DNA from: Hofstenia miamia
Taxonomy: Eukaryota > Xenacoelomorpha > Acoela
Direction: 5' to 3'
Assembly (NCBI GenBank): GCA_004352715.1
Contig: SCFE01000031.1
Coordinates: forward strand, 1,798,535-1,862,534
DNA: 64,000 bases
Shown: piece after piece, positions 54,433 through 64,000 of the stretch
Layout: every line of letters begins with the position of its first letter
How positions within the stretch are numbered: the stretch's first letter is position 1
Notes under the pieces: generated by a model
Seen by the model: the letters and a program-made list of their open reading frames with translations, nothing else
Database searches by the model: none
What the model was told of the DNA's origin: nothing
Program-made: the position numbers and the translations under genes

Positions 54433-55484
54433 TGGAAGATATTTAAATGCAATGTTAAAAGTTATATCTATAATTCTAGAAGAGAAATAATTTGAATTCA
54501 AATGGAGAGCTTCATACTTTATAATCAGGATTATTCAACTAACAGAAATTTAAATCCCATAGCCCATGTGCAATAGTTCATTTTGTAATGTTTTTTCAGG
54601 ATTTGGCTATTTCAGAGTTTTCTATCAGTATCATAATATATTGTAAAAAATTTCTGAATAAAGTTTTTTTTTGTATTTCTATTGTTAGAAACTTGACTTT
54701 GTTCAAATTCCTCAAAACCATTCATCTTATAACACGATTAAAATTCCCGGATTTTTTCATAAACAGAATTCAAAATTTTTGCAAGTATTAATCATAAGAA
54801 AGTTTTGAGAAAATTCAAAATTTTCCTTGAACAAAAGTATATTTCTAGTAAATCATTGCTAGACTAAGAATTTTATAACAATGACTATTTACAAAAACTC
54901 GTTTTTTAAATAGTACTAAAGTAATTTATCAAGGTTTTAGGCACATTTAATCAATGACTAAATTAGTGAGCTAATTATTGACTTAAAGGTTCCCATACTT
55001 CATTTTCTTCTATAAATGGAATGTCATAGTTCCTCTTATTGCTTAACAGCTTTCTCAGTTTTACAGCTGTTTTAGGGAGAATTCCCTCTTTGCACAGGTA
55101 ACTTAGGGAAAATTTAGAATTTTAGAATTTTCTGCTTTTTTGAATGCGAAGCACGGGTCAAACAGCTAGTCCTATATATTTTTTGAACTTATCTCACCAA
55201 CCAAGTTTTCATATTTATTGTGGCAAGTTATTTCAGCGTTTAATTGTGCAGTTTAGAAATGAATTTATAAAATTTTTTCTGAACTTGACATTGCCAATAG
55301 AAAATTCTTCAATTAAATCTAGATTATTGGAATCGAAGCCTATGTATTCGTAGTTTTTCAAAGGAATAGAATGATTGATTGAGTCAATGATCGAGTGAAA
55401 GCTGAAGGTAATCGAAGTTTCATATATTAGAGGATTATGTTTTTCATATAACTGTGCTACAATTGCGAACCTTAAATGCGAAGG
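54433..55484. other. Intergenic, no gene seen
   Basis: Nothing supported. Confidence 0.5.
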
Positions 55485-55486
55485 TA

Positions 55487-56057
55487 CGAGGGAGAGTCAA
55501 AAAGTAATGATAATTTTATAAAAGAGTGACAATAATTTCAGAATCTTGTATTCTGACAAAAAGTTTCTACACCATGATTTTCGTTAAATCATTAACAAAA
55601 AGTAAGAATCATTTCTCTACATAGTCTCCTTCACACATCAGACACTTTTCCATGCGGTGCTTCCATCGTTCCAGTCCCTTTCTAAAGAAGTCTGAAAACT
55701 GCTGCCCTGCTAGCACTCACGCATCCATCTTCGCTGCTTCTTTGCTTTCATGTCGGACTCCTTTAATGGCTTCTTTCATCTTGGGAAACAAGAAGAAGTC
55801 CGAAGGAGCCAGATCGTTAGAAACTTGACATTGCTGCGAATTTCAATTTTGGTGCTCTCCATTGATTGAACCTTATATAGCGTAAAACGCTAGACTTTGA
55901 ATTGGTTTTAAGAGGCTGACAGCAGTGTAAGCAAATTCAAACTCAGTTCAAATCACGGGTATGAATAGCTATTTCAAATAAGACAAAACTTGTTTTACTT
56001 CTACTTAAATTTTTCAAATGGCATAGATATTATCATTACTTTTTGACTCACCCTCGT
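55487..56057. mobile_element. mariner-type transposon remnant (571 bp)
   Basis: Inverted ends CGAGGGAGAGTCAAAAAGT and (reversed) CGAGGGTGAGTCAAAAAGT, nearly identical for about 28 bp, flanked by TA on both sides (55485-55486 and 56058-56059). This is the Tc1/mariner insertion signature, and CGAGGGTG-GTCAAAAAGT ends are typical of mariner families. The interior is a deleted transposase gene on the minus strand. Confidence 0.88.
55613..55820 (-). pseudogene. mariner transposase C-terminal fragment
   Basis: Minus-strand frame reads NDLAPSDFFLFPKMKEAIKG, then (after a TGA) DFFRKGLERWKHRMEKCLMC and EGDYVEK. These are the DLAPSDFFLFPxLK block and the W-R-KC-GDY-EK end of mariner transposases. The N-terminal DNA-binding part and the first catalytic Asps are deleted. 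Confidence 0.85.
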
Positions 56058-56059
56058 AT

Positions 56060-58221
56060 GGTTTAAATATATAGAAAATATAGAGAGACAAAGCACCATT
56101 CCTTAGACCCTACTATATTCGTTTTAATATGTGTTGAACTATAGTTATTGAATCTCACCTTTTGTTTCTCCTCGCAAGAAATTTCATTAACAAATTTACC
56201 TTGCTTCAACAATGGCCTACGTAAAATGGCATATAATCTATGGAATTAAAAGCCTTTCTTAAATCTTGATTTTCTCAGAAACTGAAAATATCGCATAAAA
56301 TGTATTGTGTCAAATGTAAAAGAAAAATTTATAGTTGGATGAAATGCCATTTTTGAGATAATCCAAATGTGCAATCAAATAAGGCTTTCAGAAATTTTAG
56401 AAAAGGATGAGTGATATAAAGTGGCCTATAATTTCGGATTTTAAAAGATTTCTTTGTTTGTATCCGACTTTTTAAGAATTTCCCGGAATTCATTGTCAAT
56501 AAGACATTGGTTATATTTAAAAAGAAGGTGATATATCCGAATACAGGAAGCTTTTCGTTTAGAATAAAAACTAAATAGTGTTTACTTTCTCATTATTCAT
56601 AGCTCATAATATAATGTTAGTCAAAATTCAAATTTTTTCTTGATTATGCCCTCAATAGGCAACAGGATACGTATTAGACGACGTCTTGTAGGCGTCAATG
56701 TCGATAAATTAAAGCTTATCTGCATTCAACAAATTTAGTGAATCGCTTCTTTTGCCTAATCAAAAATATAATCTCCAGGGAAGTTTCTGAACATATTTTT
56801 AAAGGAGTTTTCCTGACAAATTTGCATAATCCAAATGGTGTGTCAAACCTGCGATTAGGGGGCCTAAACCACCCAGTTTTTTGAAACCGAATTATTTACA
56901 TGTGATATCATTAAGTTTTTTAAATTTAGTCGTCTTTTTAGTACATTGTGAAACTCATTATTTGCATAATTATTTTATAATCACTCTACTTTTTAAAAAA
57001 CTTTCAAACTTTTATGTTAGTAATTCACAAATGAGCAATACTTACAATAAATATGCACAATTTAATTATTCTTTAAATAACAAAGTAAAAACTTTTTGGC
57101 CGCCAACTGAAATTTTCACTCATTTCAAAAAAAGTAGAAGCACCAATGAATGTGGAATTGATCTATTATACTGATTTTAAGAGTGTTGAATAAAATAAAT
57201 TTGAAAAACAAGACTTTTGTTATAATTACATTAAGAAATGTACTACATTCTCTCAGATTTGAAGATGATGATAAGTAATTCGGTGTCTTTGTGAAAAATT
57301 ACTGAAAATATGGGTATTACTAAAAATGAAAATCGAACCAAACATATTTTATTTTTTTGTTTTTCGGTATGGAGAATATTTTGTCTCAGACAACTATTGT
57401 AGGTTTTCATAAATGAAATGGAAAACAATATTTATAAATATAGTTTCTGCTTTGGAAACGTCAATGTGTGTAACGTGCTTGCACATTTAACAGAAAGAAA
57501 TTTTAAGAAATACCAAAGAATGCTGCAAACTGAATCACTGTGAAAGATTCTGCACAGAAAATTGCTTTTTGCAAAATATCTTTTTTTCATGAAAACCTTT
57601 GTTTGAATTTTTGAATTCATATTTGCAAATAATTAATTGAATTTTAAATTTCTACTAGTTGTTTGAGCAATGAAATTTGATTCTAGAATATTGAAATTGA
57701 GGTAGACAAAAAATTTTGCCGACTAAGCGGTTACCACAAGGTTAGTGTGCCTAAGGGTACATTCACACAGAAAGACTGTGCTTGTTAGAGCGAGGCATTC
57801 ACACATTTTAATCTTTTGCTTAGACTTTTATGGAAAACGTATAAACATTTTGCCATTGATAGTATTTTATTATTTATTACATGATTGCAATTGTACTTTT
57901 TATCATTTGGAGAACATATTAGTTCTGATATTTTTAATTTCTCAAATGCTCTGCTAAAACATACATCAAATTATATCAACACAAAGTAAGTTGGAGTTTT
58001 TGCAAACAAAATTTAGATGTACAACAATGCATGGCTGGTTACATTTAGAAAGAATGTTTTTTTTTGTCATTTGTAAAGTTTAAGATTTCAAGTGAATTTT
58101 TTCTTATATTTCAAATACCAATTAAAATATTAGGCCAAAGCCCGACTTAACTTTAGGTCCAAACCTAATTCCAACTCTGCTATCTGCAAAAAAGTTCATC
58201 ATGCGCTTACAGGCAATCTGA
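56060..58221. other. Intergenic, no gene seen
   Basis: Short frames (for example 56881-57174) are not supported. TTCCAACTCTG at 58171-58181 resembles a hAT right end, but no partner end or duplication was found. Confidence 0.4.
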
Positions 58222-58225
58222 TTAA

Positions 58226-58469
58226 CTCCTTCCCTACCAAGGACGTATATATACGTCATATATTTTGTCACTCAACGACCAAGGACGTATGTATACGTTG
58301 TTGCATAAAAAATAATCAAAAGCCCGGTTGTTTGCGATACTTCAAATAAATTATCAGCAGTTGTTGAGAAAGGTCTTGGACTATTTTTATGCAAAGACGT
58401 ATATATGCGTCATCTGTCGTTGAGTGACAAAATATAGGACGTATATATACGGCCTTGGTAGGGAAGAGG
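58226..58469. mobile_element. piggyBac-like palindromic MITE (family P3)
   Basis: 244 bp, almost one large hairpin. Left arm CTCCTTCCCTACCAAGGACG; right arm reversed CCTCTTCCCTACCAAGGCCG; pairing continues for about 95 bp, including GTCACTCAACGAC. TTAA flanks both sides (58222-58225 and 58470-58473). Each arm carries ACGTATATATACGT-type palindromes, as seen near the ends of many piggyBac elements. Confidence 0.85.
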
Positions 58470-58559
58470 TTAATAAGACCTAACCTAATCAATGTTAAAC
58501 ATCACTACCCTATAAAAGACATAAAATGCAGGTGCCTCTTTATGACACGTTTCGATTGT

Positions 58560-58671
58560 TTTGATGTAGTTTTAGTCACTAATCGGTTAGCCGTCTAAAT
58601 TTTCCGGCGACTGGCTGACTTAAAATATACCGGAGGTGGCTGAGATGGCTGGTGCCCAGCTCTATTTCCGG
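58560..58671. other. GGCTG/CCGG-rich repeat fragment abutting gypsy copy 2
   Basis: Resembles hAT right subterminal sequence (GCCGTCTAAATTTTCCGGC..., GCCCAGCTCT) like that at 9990-10110, and ends where gypsy similarity begins. Confidence 0.35.
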
Positions 58672-59692
58672 GATTGTTTGAGTGGATGTACATGGCTTTC
58701 GGACTCTGTAATGCGCCAGCGACATTCCAATGATATGTAACAAAGGTACTGAAACAAAACAATAAGAAAATGGAGGAAGAAATATGCGCGTACATAGATG
58801 ATATATTAATTGCAAGTGACACCGTAGAAGAACATTTGAAGAAGCTAGATAGAACACTGACAATTCTATATAATGCGGGATTATGAGTTAATGGAAAGAA
58901 ATGTGAGAATTTAAAAACTGAAGTTGTGTTTTTAGGAAGACAAACACAACAAGGTAAAATCAAGATGAAAAATAACGCGAAGGAAATGATTCTAAACATA
59001 AAAAGTCCGAAAACGAAAAAAGATGTGCAAAGAATAATGGGGTTCATTAATTATTATGGATCATTTATACCAAACATAGCCCAAAAGACTAATAAAATAA
59101 CAACGTTACTGAAGAAGTCAAAACTATTTGAGTGGACATGGAAAGAGGAAGAACAATTAGAGATCATAAAAAATGAACTCGTTAAAATGCCTTCATTGAA
59201 CACACCAGATTACCAAGAAGAATTCATCTTGGATTGTGATGCAAGTAACGTAGTGATAGGGGCATGCTTAGGGCAAATGAAAAACGGTAGAGAAGTCCCA
59301 ATACAATTCTTTAGCAGGTGATTGAAAGCCAGTGAAGAGAATTATGGTTCAACAAAGTTGGAGATGCTGGCGTTAGTGAAAAGTATAAAGAAATTTAGAT
59401 ACTTTCTAATTGGGCAGAAATTTAAAGAGCGAACTGACAATAGTGGTTTGGCATGGCTGAAAAAATTTTCAGGTGATAAATTGTCGATTGTATCATGTTG
59501 GATAGAATATTTAAATGAGTTTGATTCACAATAGAACATAGAAAGGGCACACTACACAAAAACGCTGATTTCTGGACTGCATTGCCAGAGTACCAAAGAG
59601 ATGTGGAAAAACAGGAAGAAGAAAAGAAAAAATTTGATTTTTTACCACATAATGAATATAAAGAATTGCCAGAAATTAATGCAGATAAGTAA
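58672..59692 (+). pseudogene. Reverse transcriptase (C-terminal half) and RNase H of gypsy copy 2
   Basis: Starts LFEWMYMAFGLCNAPATFQ; YIDD at 58791-58802; then FLGRQTQQGKIKMK, RIMGFINYYGSFIPNIAQ (RT thumb/connection), FILDCDASNVVIGACLGQ, ENYGSTKLEMLAL and RTDNSGLAWL (RNase H). Interrupted by TGA at 58731, 58884 and 59319, and by a one-base deletion near 59526, after which EHRKGTLHKNADFWT resumes in another frame. Confidence 0.9.
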
Positions 59693-59704
59693 GGTCAGGC
59701 GATA

Positions 59705-60025
59705 ATGCCTATCATAATTAAAGAGGAGATAGAAGAAAGTGAAATTGTTCAAAAACAAAAAATGGATATGGTAATGGTAGAAATAAGAGAAAAGTTGGAA
59801 AATGTGGATAAACAATTAAGTAAGGAAGCAAATAGTTATTACCAAAGGTATACGTGGAAGGTAAATGAAAATGGATTATTATACATACAAGGGAAGACAC
59901 TTAGAATAGTGATCCCAGAATATTACAAAAGGGATTTGGTGAAGAAAATTCATGAGAAAGGATACATCAGAATAATTCAAATGGAACAAACTTTTAATGC
60001 AAGGTTTATAACAATAGGAATCTGA
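59705..60025 (+). pseudogene. Pol linker and degenerate integrase zinc-binding region
   Basis: ANSYYQRYTWKVNENGLLYI and LRIVIPEYYKRDLVKKIHEK form the usual approach to the HHCC zinc motif. A His remains (IHEKGY) but the CxxC half is lost in a frameshifted, deleted stretch at 60005-60045. Confidence 0.75.
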
Positions 60026-60040
60026 AAAGTTATGAGGATG

Positions 60041-60946
60041 TGACAAACCGCACCATTAGAAAAAATTATAGCAACTGCACCAAACCAAATATTACATGTT
60101 GATTTGGAAAAATTGTCGCAAGACAACAAAGGATATCAATATATTTTGGTAATAGTGATTAATTTCACAAAATATGCGAGAATGATCCCATTGGATTCCA
60201 CAACAGTAGAAATAGTGGCAGAAAAAATAATGAAGGAATGGATATTAAAATTTGGACCAATGGAGGTAATAGTATCCAATAGAGGAGTGCAGTTTGAAAG
60301 TAAACTATTTGAAGAGATGGCTAAGTTAATGGAAATAATGACAGAGAAAACAACTGCATATCACCCACAAGCAAATGGGACAGTGGAAAGATTAAACAGA
60401 ATGATGATTAAATTAATAAGAGTGTTGATGGCGAGAGTCGGTGGAAGAGATTGGTGAGAATTAATAGAGATGGTAGAGTATTTCTATAATACTTTGGTAC
60501 ACCCTATGACAGGGACAACACCATTTAAAGCAATGTATGGTAAAGAAGCGGCAAAGCCGATCTCAATGCAATATAATATTTATGCAGAAAAACCAGATAA
60601 TGAATATATTAGAAAAATTAAAAATCAACTAACAGGAATCCACAAAGCGATGTGCCACAACACAAAAAAGTCTGTGATAAGACAGCAGAGAAACTTCAAT
60701 AAAAAGATCTATGGAAAACCACACAGGAAGGGTGATAAGGTTTACACATACACTTTAATGATAACACAAGACGCAAACCAGGTAAGGAAATTAAAAACAC
60801 AGTGGTCAGGGCCATTTATCATTGCACAAACATTACCTAATAATAATTATAAACTTAACGATGGTAGAATTTTACATTTTCAAAATTTAAAAACGGGCAA
60901 CAAAAGATATAGAACAAGCAAAATTAGACGAAAATGCACAATTTAA
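60041..60946 (+). pseudogene. Integrase core of gypsy copy 2
   Basis: Same frame throughout with one TGA (60455). The catalytic triad is D-N-E: Asp in LHVDLEKL (60101), Asn where the second Asp should be in VIVSNRGVQFE (60278-60280), and Glu in ANGTVERLNR (60386). The C-terminal part continues YFYNTLVHPMTGTTPFKAMY and KLKTQWSGPFIIAQTLPNNN. Integrase inserts the DNA copy into the genome; the D-to-N change would inactivate it. Confidence 0.9.
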
Positions 60947-61220
60947 ATTAGTAGAAAATAATGACGGTATATACAATGAAATGGATGATCTTGATAGCGT
61001 GTCAGAAGAAGAATTTCAAGAAGAATACAATCCCCAACAGAGAGAGGATGAAATCGAAAGGAGAGTGATGCCTCAGAGGGCTGTAAAAAATAAAAATAAA
61101 TATGACCCTGAAATATGGGATATAAATTTGGTAACTCCATTTAGATTAGATAATGAAGAAAGCCAGCAGTCAATCACCAATGAAGAGCAGAAGAGTACGC
61201 AGGAGATCCCCGAAATCTGA
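60900..61220 (+). pseudogene. Acidic post-integrase segment
   Basis: After a frameshift the reading DENAQFKLVENNDGIYNEMD continues into DLDSVSEEEFQEEYNPQQRE, and ends at TGA 61218. No chromodomain or other domain recognised. Confidence 0.55.
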
Positions 61221-63350
61221 TCGTCAGTTAAAGGGCGTGACGAGGGGAGAAAACAATAGCACTAACAGTGGGAATACTAGGTCTCTGCAATCCGATTGTC
61301 AGTTAAAGGGCATGAGGATGGAGATGACACCACAAAGATCACCCTCAACAAAATCTCATTTAAAGGACAGGCGGGTAAGAGAGGGCCACCATCATGATAC
61401 TGAGCGTCAGTTAAAGGGGGTGAGGTTGGAACAAAGACCGAGCTCTTCAATGGAACACTCCCCCACATCCAGCAGAACTCGAAGTCAAATAAAAGGCGGA
61501 GAGTACAAAGCTATGTGAATAGGTCCTCAACTGCAATTAAAGGCAGCAGGTACCAAAATCTGTGGTCAATATGTTGACCCAGATATACAGGATATAAGCG
61601 AAGAATCAGAAATGGACACTTCGGAACAGCCATCAACTAGCTCATTTGCAATGACAACACATAGTTCGCAAGTTTTCTTGCATAGACAAACGTCCACTAT
61701 GACGAAGTCATCTAGATTGGAGGAACGAGAGAGCAGAATGACTAAAATTGGAAAAGATAAGATTCACCCATACTTCATTGCAAATAGGAAAATTCGATAT
61801 AATTCACAAGATAATTTATCACCGGAAATGAAAAGATTCTTACAACAGAATTCATTGACAAAGGAAACAGAATCATCAGCAATCCCCATAGTAATCAATA
61901 AACAAAATAGGCCAGTATGCAACACAATTATATCATATGCAAGAAACATGAAGGAAGATTTTAATCAACCATATTTCAAAAGTACAGTGCACATAACATT
62001 TGAGGAAACATTCATGCTAAAGGATGTTCAGAAATTGATTAAAACAAAAACAAATTGATTGAGAAGTGTGAACAAGTCAATCTGGATAGAGAGCACTTGA
62101 TGGTAAAATACTTCATTAAACAAATAGAAATGACCTCTAGAAATCTTGAAGCAAATATAGAAGATACATTGAAAATGGCAAAAGAATACAAAATGAAAGT
62201 GATAGTAATTGCGAGATCCCAATGGAAAGAAGAGATGCCAGAGTTTTTACAGACATTAGAAGAGAAATTGGAAAATGTTTTTATACTGGACAAAAGTGGC
62301 GAAACAATATCAGAGATGATTAACACAGATTTGCAAATCAACACCATAGCACCAGCAGAAAGAGTGATGGTCGAGCCAAAGATAGCCATAGACATGTATT
62401 ACCAAGTGAGGACAATGGAGATAATTGGAATAAAAGAGCATCTGGAGGAAATAGGAAATCTGTATGTAAAGTGCAGCATGAATCAGACACCAGAGCACTT
62501 GAAAAATATTATGGATGTTTGGAAAGAAATGAAAATGGAGAAACCTGTACATGAGGAATGGCCTATGATTGATATAAAATCGCCTATAAAGACGCATCAC
62601 AAAACAGTGGAGATGGCACTACTAGAAATTAGAAAAGCATATGAAATGGATTCAAAACAAAACTTTAGAAATATGATTTTCGAAGAAATTAATGCACTGC
62701 ATATACGAGCAAGAACGTCAATATGGATACTCAGTATAGCGTTAATGAACAATGAAAAATTGGTTTTGCCATTCAGAAGAAAAGAGAGAAAGAACATGGC
62801 AAAGAATAAAAAATACGAGATAGCTATAGCACTGATACCAGTCAACATTAAACAATGGATGTTGCAATATGTTAAAATATTATTGTTATTGCCAACCAAG
62901 AATGCACAACAAAAATTTGAGAAGTATTATACACAATTGTTAATGCAACAACACACACTGGGCAGACCGAGTATTCTAGAACTTGCCAACAAAACAGGAA
63001 TATGCCCTGCAGAAATAGACATATTGAATGATGAGGCGAAAGAGTTTATGTGGGGAGCTACTTTGAACACAAAACTAAGATCGCTGAAACAACAACCTTG
63101 GATGACAACTTGTAATATAATGAGAAGAGAAAGTGCCAGTACACTGGAAACAATTCAAGAAATAGAGGAAAAGGGGATAAACAAAACGATCACACATGAG
63201 ATGAAGAAGTACATTAGAGAATACCCGCAATGTGCTTATACTAAAATAATTAAGAAATCAGAAGTCATGTGAAAAGAAGGAGAAAATAGACCAATAGAAA
63301 TCATAGAAATGGTCAGCAAATCACAAGAAGAAATGAGAATGGAGGAGTTA
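61153..63350 (+). pseudogene. Unrecognised third coding region downstream of integrase
   Basis: Frame 61153-62058 (one TGA at 61516) holds a Ser/Arg/Gln-rich part with repeated QLKG motifs, then PSTSSFAMTTHSSQ and SAIPIVINKQNRPVCNTIIS. A frameshift near 62050 leads into 405 open codons (62055-63272) such as MAKEYKMKVIVIARSQWKEE, NVFILDKSGETISEMIN and ELANKTGICPAEIDILNDEA. Composition is Met/Glu/Lys/Ile rich and mostly helical. No signal peptide, Cys-rich surface domain or clear fusion segment, so nothing marks it as an envelope protein. I cannot name its family; it is a remnant of something the active element encoded. Confidence 0.7.
61220..61545 (+). repeat. Dispersed CAGTTAAAGG motif repeats
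   Basis: CAGTTAAAGG(G) or close variants occur about six times (near 61225, 61298, 61350, 61408, 61486 and 61530). In frame they encode RQLKG-like units at irregular spacing of about 45-75 bp. Confidence 0.7.
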
Positions 63351-63406
63351 TTGCTACAATAGAATGCAATTGAACTAACCCAAACACACAGAGAGAAATA
63401 GATAAA

Positions 63407-64000
63407 GTCAATATGGAGAAGTGGGGTGAAAAAGAGCTGAGCAAGATATCTTGGGTCAATACAGATGATGAACATCTCTTGGTAGAAATAATGGTGAAAA
63501 GAGAGAAGATGGATAATATAGTACAGAGAATATATGGTGAGGTGTACAAAAGAGAAACAAAGTCAATGATAAAGATACTGTGTACTGAAGCATTCACGAA
63601 ACAAGAAATAAATCAGATGTTACAACAGCAAAATCAATTAGCTGTGGATATCAAATGTATTACTTCGAAATTTGTAATGAAGGCCGAAACCGCTCAAAAT
63701 CTCATGAAGCATGGATTTACCAACATGTTTTGGGAGAATATAAAAATGAGTAAAAACAATTATCCCACAACTTTCGGGATGGCAATATTACTAAAGTGCA
63801 CACTGCTGCTGACAATTTCTGTACCTATGTTATTACCAACATGGTGATTGAAGAATAAGAAGGCAGTGAAAGCACTATGGCATGAAGAAAACACATATGT
63901 GAACAAATTGGAAGAGGCAGAAAGAATTGTAAATGACGAAAGGTATAAAAAGTCGAAAGAAATATTGGTCAGAAATGATAATAAGGAGAGAATATATATT
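63407..64000 (+). pseudogene. Third coding region, C-terminal part with hydrophobic segment
   Basis: Frame reads KELSKISWVNTDDEHLLVEI, LMKHGFTNMFWENIKMSK, then the hydrophobic TTFGMAILLKCTLLLTISVP, TGA at 63845, and in the same frame NKKAVKALWHEENTYVNKLE to the window end. One possible membrane span followed by a charged tail recalls an envelope-type C-terminus, but this rests on a single segment. Confidence 0.55.

Larger units (their letters stand above)
58672..64000 (+). mobile_element. Ty3/gypsy retrotransposon, copy 2, with long 3' coding region
   Basis: 5'-truncated: begins in mid reverse transcriptase, then RNase H, integrase and about 3 kb of further coding sequence running out of the window. 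Pol is collinear with copy 1 (17468-20530), which ends where the integrase would start. The plus strand is purine-rich throughout. Frameshifts (about 59526, 60025, 60900, 62050, 63400) and stops show it is dead. No LTR within the window. Confidence 0.88.

Noticed and set aside
56881-57957. Several 60-97 codon frames
   Set aside because: AT-rich random composition, no motifs, no splice support.
58171-58181. TTCCAACTCTG as a hAT right end
   Set aside because: No matching left end or 8-bp duplication could be found upstream.
1-64000. CRISPR arrays, bacterial operons, tRNA or rRNA genes
   Set aside because: Intron-containing animal-type genes and transposons dominate; no spaced direct-repeat array and no tRNA/rRNA signature was seen by eye.

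Overview
This window reads as nuclear DNA of an AT-rich invertebrate animal. It holds exons of a multi-repeat cadherin, another gene with fibronectin type III (FN3) domains, large introns, many (TA)n microsatellites, and many decayed transposons of animal type (Ty3/gypsy, non-LTR/LINE, hAT, piggyBac-like, mariner). The phylum cannot be fixed from sequence alone. All 16 intron acceptors I placed end in TAG and none in CAG. Four assembly gaps (10549-11387, 37933-38081, 50555-51528, 54236-54345) and four single Ns show this is a draft scaffold.

Three host genes can be assembled by hand from splice sites and reading phase. (1) Plus strand, about 668-8599: an unrecognised protein of about 294 residues in three good exons plus one tentative first exon. 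(2) Minus strand, 29002 down to about 11503: nine well-supported cadherin exons plus one likely tenth. All junctions are in phase and rebuild canonical cadherin motifs. Its introns carry a decayed gypsy element, hAT and piggyBac-like elements and a LINE fragment. (3) Plus strand, 38234-46585 (perhaps starting near 33868): a large protein of at least 2119 residues with FN3 domains, an alpha-helical repeat region apparently inserted inside one FN3 domain, and a C-terminal part with degenerate EF-hand-like loops.

Mobile DNA fills most of the rest. Two hAT-type elements have perfect 8-bp target duplications (8846-10112 and 21020-21752). A second TIR family, possibly hAT, has two copies (12652-13114 and 53342-53669). 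Three TTAA-flanked piggyBac-like families occur at 13638-14127 with a relative at about 46808-47571, at 31852-33232, and at 58226-58469. A mariner remnant lies at 55487-56057. LINE remnants lie at 2350-2460, 22340-23485, 29161-31410, 49330-52458 (with a PHD-type zinc finger ORF1) and 53677-54235. The PHD-LINE sits inside an element with perfect 15-bp inverted ends and an AAGTA duplication.

The right end (58672-64000) is a Ty3/gypsy element whose integrase is followed by about 3 kb of further, unrecognised coding sequence. A related, internally deleted copy lies at 17468-20530. Interruptions in both copies are strikingly biased to TGA. These two observations, together with the nested FN3/helical-repeat protein, are the least ordinary things in the window. 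No CRISPR, rRNA or tRNA gene was seen.
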